Source of the DNA: Neotabrizicola shimadae
GTDB lineage: Bacteria > Pseudomonadota > Alphaproteobacteria > Rhodobacterales > Rhodobacteraceae
Assembly (NCBI RefSeq): GCF_019623905.1
Contig: NZ_CP069370.1
Span: forward strand, 496,001 to 560,000
Length of the DNA stretch: 64,000 nt
Direction: 5' to 3'
The notes under the pieces are model-generated. The model was not told the DNA's origin and did not search any database. It saw nothing but the letters and a program-made list of their open reading frames with translations. Positions 28,721 through 36,056 of this stretch are shown piece by piece. Within the stretch, counting starts at the first letter, position 1. Every line of letters begins with the position of its first letter. The translations under genes and the position numbers were made by a program.

Positions 28721-30349
28721 ATGACCCCCGAGCGCCTCTATCTCTTCGACACCACCCTCCGCGACGGCCAGCAGACCCAGGGCGTCCAGTTCTCGGCCAC
28801 CGAGAAGGCCCAGATCGCCCGCGCCCTCGATGCCCTGGGGGTCGACTACATCGAAGGCGGCTGGCCCGGCGCCAACCCCACCGACAGCGAATTCTTCCGC
28901 GCCGCCCCCCAGACCCGCGCCACCCTCACCGCCTTCGGCATGACCGCCCGCATCGGCCGCTCGGCCCAGAACGACGACGTCCTCGCCGCGGTCCTCGACG
29001 CCCAAACCCCGGCCGTCTGCCTCGTCGGCAAGACCCACGACTTCCACGTCACCACGGCCCTGGGCGCCACGCTCGACGAAAACCTCGCCGCCATCTCCGC
29101 CTCCATCGCCCACACCGTGGCGAAGGGCCGCGAAACCCTCTTCGACGCCGAACACTTCTTCGACGGCTACCGCGCCAACCCGGCCTATGCCCTGGCCTGC
29201 CTGAAGGCCGCCCACACCGCCGGCGCCCGCTGGATCGTCCTGTGCGACACCAACGGCGGCACCCTCCCCGAAGAGGTCGGCCGCATCACGGCGGAGGTCA
29301 TCGCCGCCGGCATCCCCGGCAGCCACCTCGGCATCCACTGCCACGACGACACCGGCAACGCGGTCGCCAACTCGCTGGCCGCCGTCCTCGCCGGCGCCCG
29401 CCAGATCCAGGGCACGCTGAACGGCCTGGGCGAACGCTGCGGCAATGCCAACCTGACCACCCTGATCCCGACGCTCCTGCTGAAGGAACCCTTCGCCAGC
29501 CGTCTGCACACCGGCGTCACCCCGCAGGCGCTCGCCGGCCTCACCCGCACCAGCCGCCTCCTCGACGACATCCTGAACCGAGTGCCCCTGCGCAGCGCGC
29601 CCTACGTCGGCGCCTCGGCCTTCGCCCACAAGGCGGGGCTCCACGCCAGCGCCATCCTCAAGGACCCCTCGACCTACGAACACATCGACCCCGGCCTGGT
29701 CGGCAACGCCCGGCTGATCCCGATGTCGAACCAGGCTGGCCAGTCGAACCTGCGCGCCCGCCTCTCCGCAGCCGGCATCGAGGTCGCGCCCGGCGATCCC
29801 CGCCTCGCCCGCATCCTCGACAGCATCAAGGAGCGCGAGGACCAGGGTTATGCCTATGACGGCGCCCAGGCCTCCTTCGAACTCCTCGCCCGGCGCGAAC
29901 TCGACCTCTGCCCCGAATTCTTCGAGGTCAAGCGCTACCGCGTCACGGTCGAGCGCCGGAAGAACAAGTACAACCAGATGGTCAGCCTCTCCGAAGCCGT
30001 GGTGGTGGTGAAGCTCGGCGACAAGAAGGTCATGTCCGTCTCGGACAGCATGGATGAAACCGGCCATGACCGCGGCCCCGTCAATGCGCTGGCCAAGGCG
30101 CTGGCCAAGGATCTCGGCCCCTACCAGGCCGCCATCGACGACATGAAGCTCGTGGACTTCAAGGTCCGCATCACCCAAGGCGGCACCGAGGCCACCACCC
30201 GCGTCATCATCGACAGCGAGGATGGCCAGGGCCACCGCTGGTCCACCGTCGGCGTCAGCCCCAACATCGTGGACGCCAGCTTCGAGGCCCTGCTCGACGC
30301 CATCACCTGGAAACTGATCCGCGACCAGGGCCAGCCGGTGCCGCGGTGA
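28721..30349 (+). CDS. cimA: (R)-citramalate synthase CimA
   Basis: A 542-residue enzyme of the LeuA/HMGL family condensing pyruvate and acetyl-CoA to citramalate, the threonine-independent route to isoleucine. The DTTLRDGQQ motif is at residues 10-18, the metal-binding GIHCHDDTGNAVAN block is present, and the C-terminal LeuA-type allosteric domain (about 400-540) is intact. A GTG within the repeat palindrome would add 12 residues but is not a credible start. It overlaps the next gene by four bases. Confidence 0.92.
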   Translation: MTPERLYLFDTTLRDGQQTQGVQFSATEKAQIARALDALGVDYIEGGWPGANPTDSEFFRAAPQTRATLTAFGMTARIGRSAQNDDVLAAVLDAQTPAVCLVGKTHDFHVTTALGATLDENLAAISASIAHTVAKGRETLFDAEHFFDGYRANPAYALACLKAAHTAGARWIVLCDTNGGTLPEEVGRITAEVIAAGIPGSHLGIHCHDDTGNAVANSLAAVLAGARQIQGTLNGLGERCGNANLTTLIPTLLLKEPFASRLHTGVTPQALAGLTRTSRLLDDILNRVPLRSAPYVGASAFAHKAGLHASAILKDPSTYEHIDPGLVGNARLIPMSNQAGQSNLRARLSAAGIEVAPGDPRLARILDSIKEREDQGYAYDGAQASFELLARRELDLCPEFFEVKRYRVTVERRKNKYNQMVSLSEAVVVVKLGDKKVMSVSDSMDETGHDRGPVNALAKALAKDLGPYQAAIDDMKLVDFKVRITQGGTEATTRVIIDSEDGQGHRWSTVGVSPNIVDASFEALLDAITWKLIRDQGQPVPR

Positions 30350-31098
30350 GCCTCGACGCCTGCGCCCGCCTGGTCGAACAGGGCGATCCCGACCGCTTCG
30401 CAGCCGTCATGGCCGCACCGTTGGCCGCGCGCGCCAGGCTCCTTCCGCTTTACGCCTATAACCTCGAAATCGCCCGCGCCCCCTGGGTTGCCTCGGAACC
30501 GATGATCGCCGAGATGCGCCTGCAATGGTGGCGCGACGTGCTGGAAGACCCCACCCGCCGCGCGCATGAGGTTGCCGGCCCGCTGCACGACCTCATCCGC
30601 GAGGCCGCGCTGCCTGTCGACGTTCTGGACCGCATGGCCGCCGCCCGCCGGTGGGACGTCTGGCGCGAGCCCTTCGAGGATCGCGCCGCCTTCGACGCCT
30701 ATCTTGACGACACCGCCGGCGGCCTGATGTGGCTCGCCGCGCGCGCCACCGGCGCCCCGCCCGAAGCCGAACCCGCCGCCCGCGCCCTTGGGCAGGCTTC
30801 TGGCCTCGCCAACTTCCTGCGCGCCGTCCCCGATCTCGTGGCCCGCGGCCGCCAGCCGCTCCTCGACGATAGCCCCGTCGCGCTCGCCGCACTCGCCCGC
30901 GAAGGCCTCGCCCGGCTGGAACAGGCCCGCCCATCCCGCCGCCAGATCGGTCCCGCCGCGCTGGCCGCCTGGCAGGCCGCGCCCCTCCTGCGCCAGGCCG
31001 CGGCCGAGCCCGCCCGCATCACGCAAGGTCAGCTTGCCCTGTCCGAATTCGCCCGCCGGGGAAGGCTGCTCTGGGTGGCGACGACGGGGCGGTGGTAG
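30346..31098 (+). CDS. squalene/phytoene synthase-family protein
   Basis: A 250-residue, all-helical protein of the squalene/phytoene synthase fold. The N-terminal LLPLYAYNLEIARAP segment and RLQWWRDVL resemble the family, but the two DXXXD metal motifs of true prenyl synthases are not clear. It resembles the short NDUFAF6-like branch linked to complex I assembly in mitochondria, so a non-enzymatic role is possible. The GTG start overlaps the cimA stop (GTGA), so it is co-translated with cimA. Confidence 0.75.
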   Translation: MSLDACARLVEQGDPDRFAAVMAAPLAARARLLPLYAYNLEIARAPWVASEPMIAEMRLQWWRDVLEDPTRRAHEVAGPLHDLIREAALPVDVLDRMAAARRWDVWREPFEDRAAFDAYLDDTAGGLMWLAARATGAPPEAEPAARALGQASGLANFLRAVPDLVARGRQPLLDDSPVALAALAREGLARLEQARPSRRQIGPAALAAWQAAPLLRQAAAEPARITQGQLALSEFARRGRLLWVATTGRW

Positions 31099-31280
31099 GT
31101 TGCGCCAGACCGCGCGCCGCTGGAACCTGGCGATGCCGCGGGGTGCGGCCCGACACACCGTCCCATTGTTGTGCGGCGCGCTCTCTTGTGAGGTTGGGTT
31201 CTTCGAAACGCCCGCCGGGCGGTGCACAGTGTCATCTGATCCGGCGGTCCAACTGGCGCGGGCCTCCTGGCACGTCGCCT

Positions 31281-31362
31281 CGGACAAATCTTAAGTCCAA
31301 GTTAATTCGCCTTGGCAACCCATTGGAATCATTGAGTCGGAAAAGCGTCCGAGCTCGGACGC
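31281..31362 (+). repeat. composite element copy 3, at the 3' end of rimO
   Basis: CGGACAAATC, then TTAAGTCCAAGTTAA (31291-31305), a 41-nt spacer and GTCCGAGCTCGGAC (31347-31360). Unlike the other copies it does not face a start codon: its palindrome ends one base from the rimO stop, on the opposite strand. Read from rimO, the extended palindrome GCGTCCGAGCTCGGACGC is followed by TTTTCC and could act as its terminator. Confidence 0.78.
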
Positions 31363-31363
31363 C

Positions 31364-32734
31364 TCAGCCGGCCAGCCGTCCCCATAGGTCGTATTCCCCG
31401 GCCTCGTCCACCTCGACGGTCACGATGTCCCCCGGCGCCAGCCCCTCGAACCCCTCGTCGATGAAGAGGTTCCCGTCGATCTCGGGGGCATCGGCCTTGG
31501 TCCGGCAGGTGGCCCCGTCCTCGTCCACCTCGTCCACAATGACCTCCAGCCGCCGCCCCACCTTGGCGGCCAGCTTCGCCTCCGAGATGGCCTGGGCCTT
31601 CTCCATGAACCTCTGCCAGCGCTCCTCCTTGACCTCCTCCGGCACATGGTCCGGCAGGTCGTTGGACCGCGCCCCCTTCACGTTCTCATAGCGGAAGCAC
31701 CCCACCCGGTCGAGCTGGGCCTCGTCCAGCCAGTCCAGCAGGGTCTGGAACTCCGCCTCCGTCTCGCCGGGGTAGCCCACGATGAAGGTGGACCGCAGCG
31801 TCAGGTCCGGGCAGGTCGCCCGCCAGGCGGCGATCTCGTCCAGGGTCTTCGCGGCGGCGGCCGGCCGGGCCATACGGAGGAGCGTGTCGGGGTGGGCGTG
31901 CTGGAAGGGGATGTCCAGGTAGGGCAGCACCAGCCCTTCAGCCATCAGCGGGATCAGGTCGCGGACATGGGGGTAGGGGTAGACGTAATGGAGCCGGGCC
32001 CATGCGCCGAGGCTGCCCAGGTCGCGGGCGAGGTCGGTGATATGGGCCCGGTGGCCGCGGTCGGTGGCGTGGCGCAGGTCCACGCCATAGGCCGAGGTAT
32101 CCTGGCTGATGACCAGCAACTCCTTCACCCCCGCCGCCACCAGCTTCTCGGCCTCGCGGACCACGGCATGGGCCGGGCGGCTGACCAGCCGCCCGCGCAT
32201 GTCGGGGATGATACAGAACCGGCAGGCGTGGTTGCAGCCTTCGGAAATCTTCAGGTAGCTGAAGTGGCGGGGGGTGAGGCGGATTCCGGAGGCAGGCAGG
32301 AGGTCGATGAAGGGGTCGGGCGCAGGGGGCACTGCGCCGTGGACTGCATCGAGGACGGCCTCGTACTGGTGGGGGCCGGTAACGGCCAGTACCTTGGGAT
32401 GGGCGCCGGTGATGTACTCGGGCTCGGCGCCGAGGCAGCCGGTTACGATGACCCTGCCGTTGGCGGACAGGGCCTCGCCGATGGCGTCCAGGCTTTCGGC
32501 TCTGGCCGAGTCGAGGAAGCCGCAGGTGTTCACGATGACGGCGTCGGCGCCCTGGTAGTCGGGGGAGATGGCGTAGCCTTCGGCGCGCAGACGGGTCAGG
32601 ATGCGTTCGCTGTCGACCAGGGCCTTGGGGCAGCCAAGGGAGACCATGCCGATGGTGGGCTGGCCCGGCCGACGGGTGTCGGGGACGAGCGGGCGGGCGA
32701 GGTCGGGGCGCAGGATCGGTGGGTTCTGGGACAT
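31364..32734 (-). CDS. rimO: ribosomal protein S12 methylthiotransferase RimO
   Basis: A 456-residue radical-SAM enzyme that methylthiolates the S12 aspartate. The N-terminal cluster cysteines are C35, C71 and C100, the radical-SAM CxxxCxxC is C167, C171, C174 (GCNHACRFC), and a TRAM domain ends the protein. The start at 32734 (MSQNPPIL) is chosen; an upstream ATG at 32806 would put codons inside the repeat palindrome. The gene is flanked by two copies of the composite element facing inward. Confidence 0.95.
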   Translation of the reverse strand: MSQNPPILRPDLARPLVPDTRRPGQPTIGMVSLGCPKALVDSERILTRLRAEGYAISPDYQGADAVIVNTCGFLDSARAESLDAIGEALSANGRVIVTGCLGAEPEYITGAHPKVLAVTGPHQYEAVLDAVHGAVPPAPDPFIDLLPASGIRLTPRHFSYLKISEGCNHACRFCIIPDMRGRLVSRPAHAVVREAEKLVAAGVKELLVISQDTSAYGVDLRHATDRGHRAHITDLARDLGSLGAWARLHYVYPYPHVRDLIPLMAEGLVLPYLDIPFQHAHPDTLLRMARPAAAAKTLDEIAAWRATCPDLTLRSTFIVGYPGETEAEFQTLLDWLDEAQLDRVGCFRYENVKGARSNDLPDHVPEEVKEERWQRFMEKAQAISEAKLAAKVGRRLEVIVDEVDEDGATCRTKADAPEIDGNLFIDEGFEGLAPGDIVTVEVDEAGEYDLWGRLAG

Positions 32735-32775
32735 GGACCCGGATATAGGGCTTTTCAGGTCGGACGGGTAGAGGG

Positions 32776-32858
32776 GCGTCCGAGCTCGGACGCCTATCGA
32801 CATCAAATAAAATCAGTGGGTTGCGAGGTCGCATTAACCCGGCGGTAAGATTTGTCCG
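32776..32858 (-). repeat. composite element copy 4, upstream of rimO
   Basis: On the minus strand: CGGACAAATC, then TTACCGCCGGGTTAA (32848-32834; one mismatch to TTAA-N7-TTAA), a 42-nt spacer with GCAACCCACTGATTTT, and GTCCGAGCTCGGAC (32791-32778). The rimO start codon is about 43 bases past the palindrome. The spacer sequence has diverged but its length is unchanged. Confidence 0.75.
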
Positions 32859-33462
32859 TGAATGGCCGCCACTTGGTCTGCCTTGAGAGCGCCGCGTCGG
32901 TCGATCCTTCGCCTTTGCCGAGGCAGGCCGGGTCGGGTGAGGCGAAGTCGATGGTGCGCCTCTTGTCTTGGTGCGTCCTTGTTCAAGGCACGAGGTGGCC
33001 CTTCCAGGAGGCAGTTTGAGCGGTGTCGCGGTCAGAGGCAAACAGGATAGAGCGCGACTTGCTTCGCAACATCATGACGTGGCCTGAATCGCAAGGCCAA
33101 CTACATATGGGTGACTTGCATATCAGAAGTGGGAGCGGAATGAATGGCGCTATATGAAGCGCAATCTGATTGAATACGTCGCTCGAATTGAGTTTCTGTG
33201 ACCATGTTATGCTGCATCTGCACTGTATTTGCAGGTGCAGAAAATTGCTTCTGGATGCTGGCGCCGTTCTGGAGAAACATGGCGGAAATAAGACACTTCG
33301 CGCTCACGGAACGAATCGGGCACTTTTCTCGCTTAAGATGAGTGGCAAACTGGCGGATTCTTTTTGGGTTGATTCGCGGTCCGTTGCTGATCTGATTAGT
33401 GGTTGATTCCCATGGACTCTTTCGAGTCAATTTGATCGCCGCGGACTCGGAGATTATCTGTT

Positions 33463-33491
33463 TTGGCGACCCGGCGAAAAGCGTGTATAGT
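33463..33491 (+). promoter_or_regulatory. candidate sigma-70 promoter of the RTX gene
   Basis: TTGGCG (33463-33468) and TATAGT (33486-33491) are separated by 17 bases, about 65 bases before the RTX start codon. It is one of the best consensus matches in the window. A cluster of GANTC sites lies immediately upstream. Confidence 0.6.
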
Positions 33492-33555
33492 CTAAAAGTC
33501 GACGCAATTAAGGCGCGACTGTGATGGCAATGTGCCCAATCGAAAGGTTCCCAAA

Positions 33556-34881
33556 ATGTCAAATTACTGGCTCTGTGATCAAGGGATCGACCTCTGCAAC
33601 CAAGAAATGGGTTGGCAGTACTTCGATCCGGAATGCGTTTTCTGGTCCCTGGAAGACCTTGACGCCTGCTGCGACTTCCTCACCCCCCTGGACACCGGCT
33701 ACGGCTCGTTCACCATCGACAAGGTGAACAACCTGTACGGTTGGGGCCCGGAAGTTCTGATCGCTGCTGCGCTTGGCGGCGACGGCAATGACTTCTTCGA
33801 CCTGAACGCCACGCTGGCTTCGCTGCCGAGCTGGTATGCCAATGCCGCCAACGGCACCATCGGCTTCACGCCGGTGATCCTGTGCGCCTTCGGCGGTGCC
33901 GGCGACGACACCATCACCGGTGCAGCGAACTCGGACACCATCTGGGGCGGCGACGGCAATGACGTTCTGAGCGGCCTGGGCGGGACCGACTTCCTGTTCG
34001 GCGAATGCGGCAACGACCGTCTGTCCGGTGGTGCCGGCAACGATATGGCCGATGGCGGCAAGGGCGACGACTATGTCGTCGGCGACGCGGGCAACGACCA
34101 TCTGGCCGGCGGCGACGGCTCTGACGGCATGCTCGGCGGTGATGGCGACGATGTCATGCTGGGCGACAACTACCCGTACTACGGTGGCATTTCCGAGGGC
34201 ATTTGCGACGGCAACGACCAAATGGACGGCGGCAAGGGCAAGGACATCATGTACGGCCAGGGTGGCGCGGACAAGATGAACGGCGGCGACGACTGCGACC
34301 AGATGGATGGCGGCAGCGGCAAGGACAACATGGTTGGCGGCAATGGCGACGACCTGATGTTCGGTGGTGCCGATTGCGACGTGCTGAACGGTGGCAACGG
34401 CAATGACCTGATGCTTGGCGGCGATGCCAACGACAGCCTCGTGGGCGGTGCCGGCGACGACTGGCTGACCGGCGGCAAGGGCAATGACATGCTCACCGGC
34501 GGTGTCGGCGACGATCACTTCGTGTTCTGCGAGACCTGCGGCTGCGGCGGCACGGACACGATCAAGGACTTCCAGTCCGACGACTACTACGATCAGATCG
34601 ACCTTACCGCGCTGGAAAACCTGGACAATGTCAAGGTTCAGCTGGGTTCGAACGCCAACAAGGCCAACCTCATCCTGTGGTCTTGGGGCGACGACGGCGC
34701 CAAGGGCGGCGGCGACGACATCGAACTGGGCCGGATCATCGTCAATGGCGACGATGCCAAGGCGCTGTTCTCGGTCGATACCACCTACGGCACGGGCTAC
34801 TACGACTATGTCCGCCTGAACGAGGGCGTGCAGGTCGACCTGCCGTCGGGTTCGGTGATCATCGAGAACTGGTTCGTCTGA
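33556..34881 (+). CDS. RTX-repeat calcium-binding protein, cysteine-rich
   Basis: A 441-residue acidic protein with no N-terminal signal peptide. About residues 75-330 hold many nonapeptide RTX repeats (GGxGxDxxx, e.g. GGDGNDVLSGLGG), which form calcium-binding beta-rolls, and the C-terminal part (DTIKDFQSDD..DQIDLTAL) resembles type I secretion substrates. Thirteen cysteines are present, several in repeat positions, which is unusual because type I substrates generally avoid cysteine. No ABC exporter or TolC gene is nearby. The gene is preceded by GAAAGG and a good promoter. Confidence 0.88.
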   Translation: MSNYWLCDQGIDLCNQEMGWQYFDPECVFWSLEDLDACCDFLTPLDTGYGSFTIDKVNNLYGWGPEVLIAAALGGDGNDFFDLNATLASLPSWYANAANGTIGFTPVILCAFGGAGDDTITGAANSDTIWGGDGNDVLSGLGGTDFLFGECGNDRLSGGAGNDMADGGKGDDYVVGDAGNDHLAGGDGSDGMLGGDGDDVMLGDNYPYYGGISEGICDGNDQMDGGKGKDIMYGQGGADKMNGGDDCDQMDGGSGKDNMVGGNGDDLMFGGADCDVLNGGNGNDLMLGGDANDSLVGGAGDDWLTGGKGNDMLTGGVGDDHFVFCETCGCGGTDTIKDFQSDDYYDQIDLTALENLDNVKVQLGSNANKANLILWSWGDDGAKGGGDDIELGRIIVNGDDAKALFSVDTTYGTGYYDYVRLNEGVQVDLPSGSVIIENWFV

Positions 34882-36056
34882 GATGTCGCACCCCGCCGGA
34901 CCCCAGCCCGGCGGGAGCATTCCGGGAGGAAGCGACGGGGGAGGGGGCGTGCCAAGCGCCCCTTCTTCCTGTTCACGACCCTGGATGCGCCCTTCTGCCG
35001 GTAGATGCCCAGGCAGGATTGCCCGACGCGGAGCTGGTCGTGCACAGAGCGGTGGCATTGTTGCCAGTCTGGCCGGCCGATCCACCAAGAGGTGCCTCCC
35101 GCGGCGGGTGACGATCGGCGTTGCCGGGTTCCGGGTGCCGAGTGCAGCGGCCTTCCAAGGCGCTCCGGTTCAGGGAACGTCGGGCCGGCTGATCACCAGT
35201 GGGGACCTTTGCGGGTGACGCATTCAGGCCCCGACCGGCGTTCGAGCCGCGTGCCATGGGAGCGACCCGAGGGGCTTGCCCCACAAGGGTGAGGCCGCGA
35301 GGGACCCGTCGTTCTGCCGGATGAAGGTTTGTACCCCGGGAATTTGTCGGGGTCTTGCGAGGCGGTGCCGGCCCTGGGCCGGACCGATGATTGAGACAGC
35401 ACGGAGGTGTCGGCGGGTCATTTCAACCGCTGTGATCGCCCGTTTCGGAGCCGGATTTCAATTAAACGGCAATTCCGAATAGGGGGCGAGAGAATAATCA
35501 ACGCCCTTTCAGGTTGGGCGAATTGGGATATCGTGACCCTTTTGACCATGCGTCGGAGGGATTTGTGACGATTTGCCCAATCGGATGTCCGGTGCCTGAA
35601 AATGGCGCCAGGGCGCCAAGCAGGCATGTGTTTTGGAACCGGTCAAGTTCTGCTGCACTGCAGAATGATGGCGGCCGAGCAGGTCGCCGACGGAATTGTG
35701 GAAGGTAGCGCGGGCGGGCATGGCCCGGCCCGGATGGCTTCTCGTACGTGGGACCTTACGGGAAGTCATGGCGGTGCGAATCGGTGCGAATCGATTTGTT
35801 GCCGGGGGGGCTCGGGCGGCAGGTGGGGGCCGTTCGAAATTCGCCAGCAGACGGAATGGTTTGCGCCATCGCCGGGTGACGCTGGTGGCTGGGAGTTTCG
35901 CAACCCTGGCGGCCGTTTCTGGCCTGCCGCCGGGAGAGAGGCGGTGGCGCGCCTGCGATCGCGGCCGGTCAGCCGCGACTGAGCGGAAGCCCGCCGGGCG
36001 TCTGGACCCGGTCAATGGCGGCGTCTAGGGTCGGGTTCCCAACATGCGAGGGCCCG
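34882..36056. other. 1.2-kb region without a supported gene
   Basis: It starts with a GC-rich hairpin after the RTX gene, contains a 15-bp palindrome (35368-35382) and low-GC patches near 35440-35580, and ends at the AsmA ribosome binding site. Open frames of 110-126 codons are present, but none has a recognisable domain, a good ribosome binding site or typical codon use. It may be decayed accessory DNA. Confidence 0.6.
34892..34915 (+). terminator. hairpin after the RTX gene
   Basis: CCCGCCGG (34892-34899) and CCGGCGGG (34908-34915) form a perfect 8-bp stem with an 8-base loop, 11 bases after the RTX stop. No long T-run follows. Confidence 0.55.

Larger units (their letters stand above)
32735..33555. 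other. 821-bp gene-free, partly AT-rich region
   Basis: This stretch holds composite repeat copy 4 (32776-32858), a hairpin at 33213-33239 (10-bp stem with one G-T pair), eight GANTC sites between 33086 and 33448, and the RTX promoter. From about 33060 its GC content is clearly lower than that of neighbouring genes. Open frames of 153 codons (minus) and 78 codons (plus) exist, but they lack family features and convincing ribosome binding sites. Confidence 0.7.

Noticed and set aside
28245-28724. 159-codon frame overlapping the cysS stop
   Set aside because: Its sequence is made of the hairpins and the composite repeat, with Arg/Pro/Ala-rich translation and no family resemblance.
31099-31280. 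hairpin array before element copy 3 similar to that before copy 2
   Set aside because: Only weak 5-6 bp stems with long loops were found, within what GC-rich sequence gives by chance.
32735-32806. longer N-terminus for RimO starting at 32806
   Set aside because: It would translate through the composite-repeat region, and the conserved protein begins near MSQNPPIL.
33101-33562. 153-codon minus-strand frame upstream of the RTX gene
   Set aside because: It covers the RTX promoter and start, has no domain features and no convincing ribosome binding site; it is open because the region is AT-rich with few stops in this frame.
35602-36028. overlapping 110-126 codon frames before the AsmA gene
   Set aside because: Basic, Gly/Arg-rich translations without recognisable motifs or good start signals.
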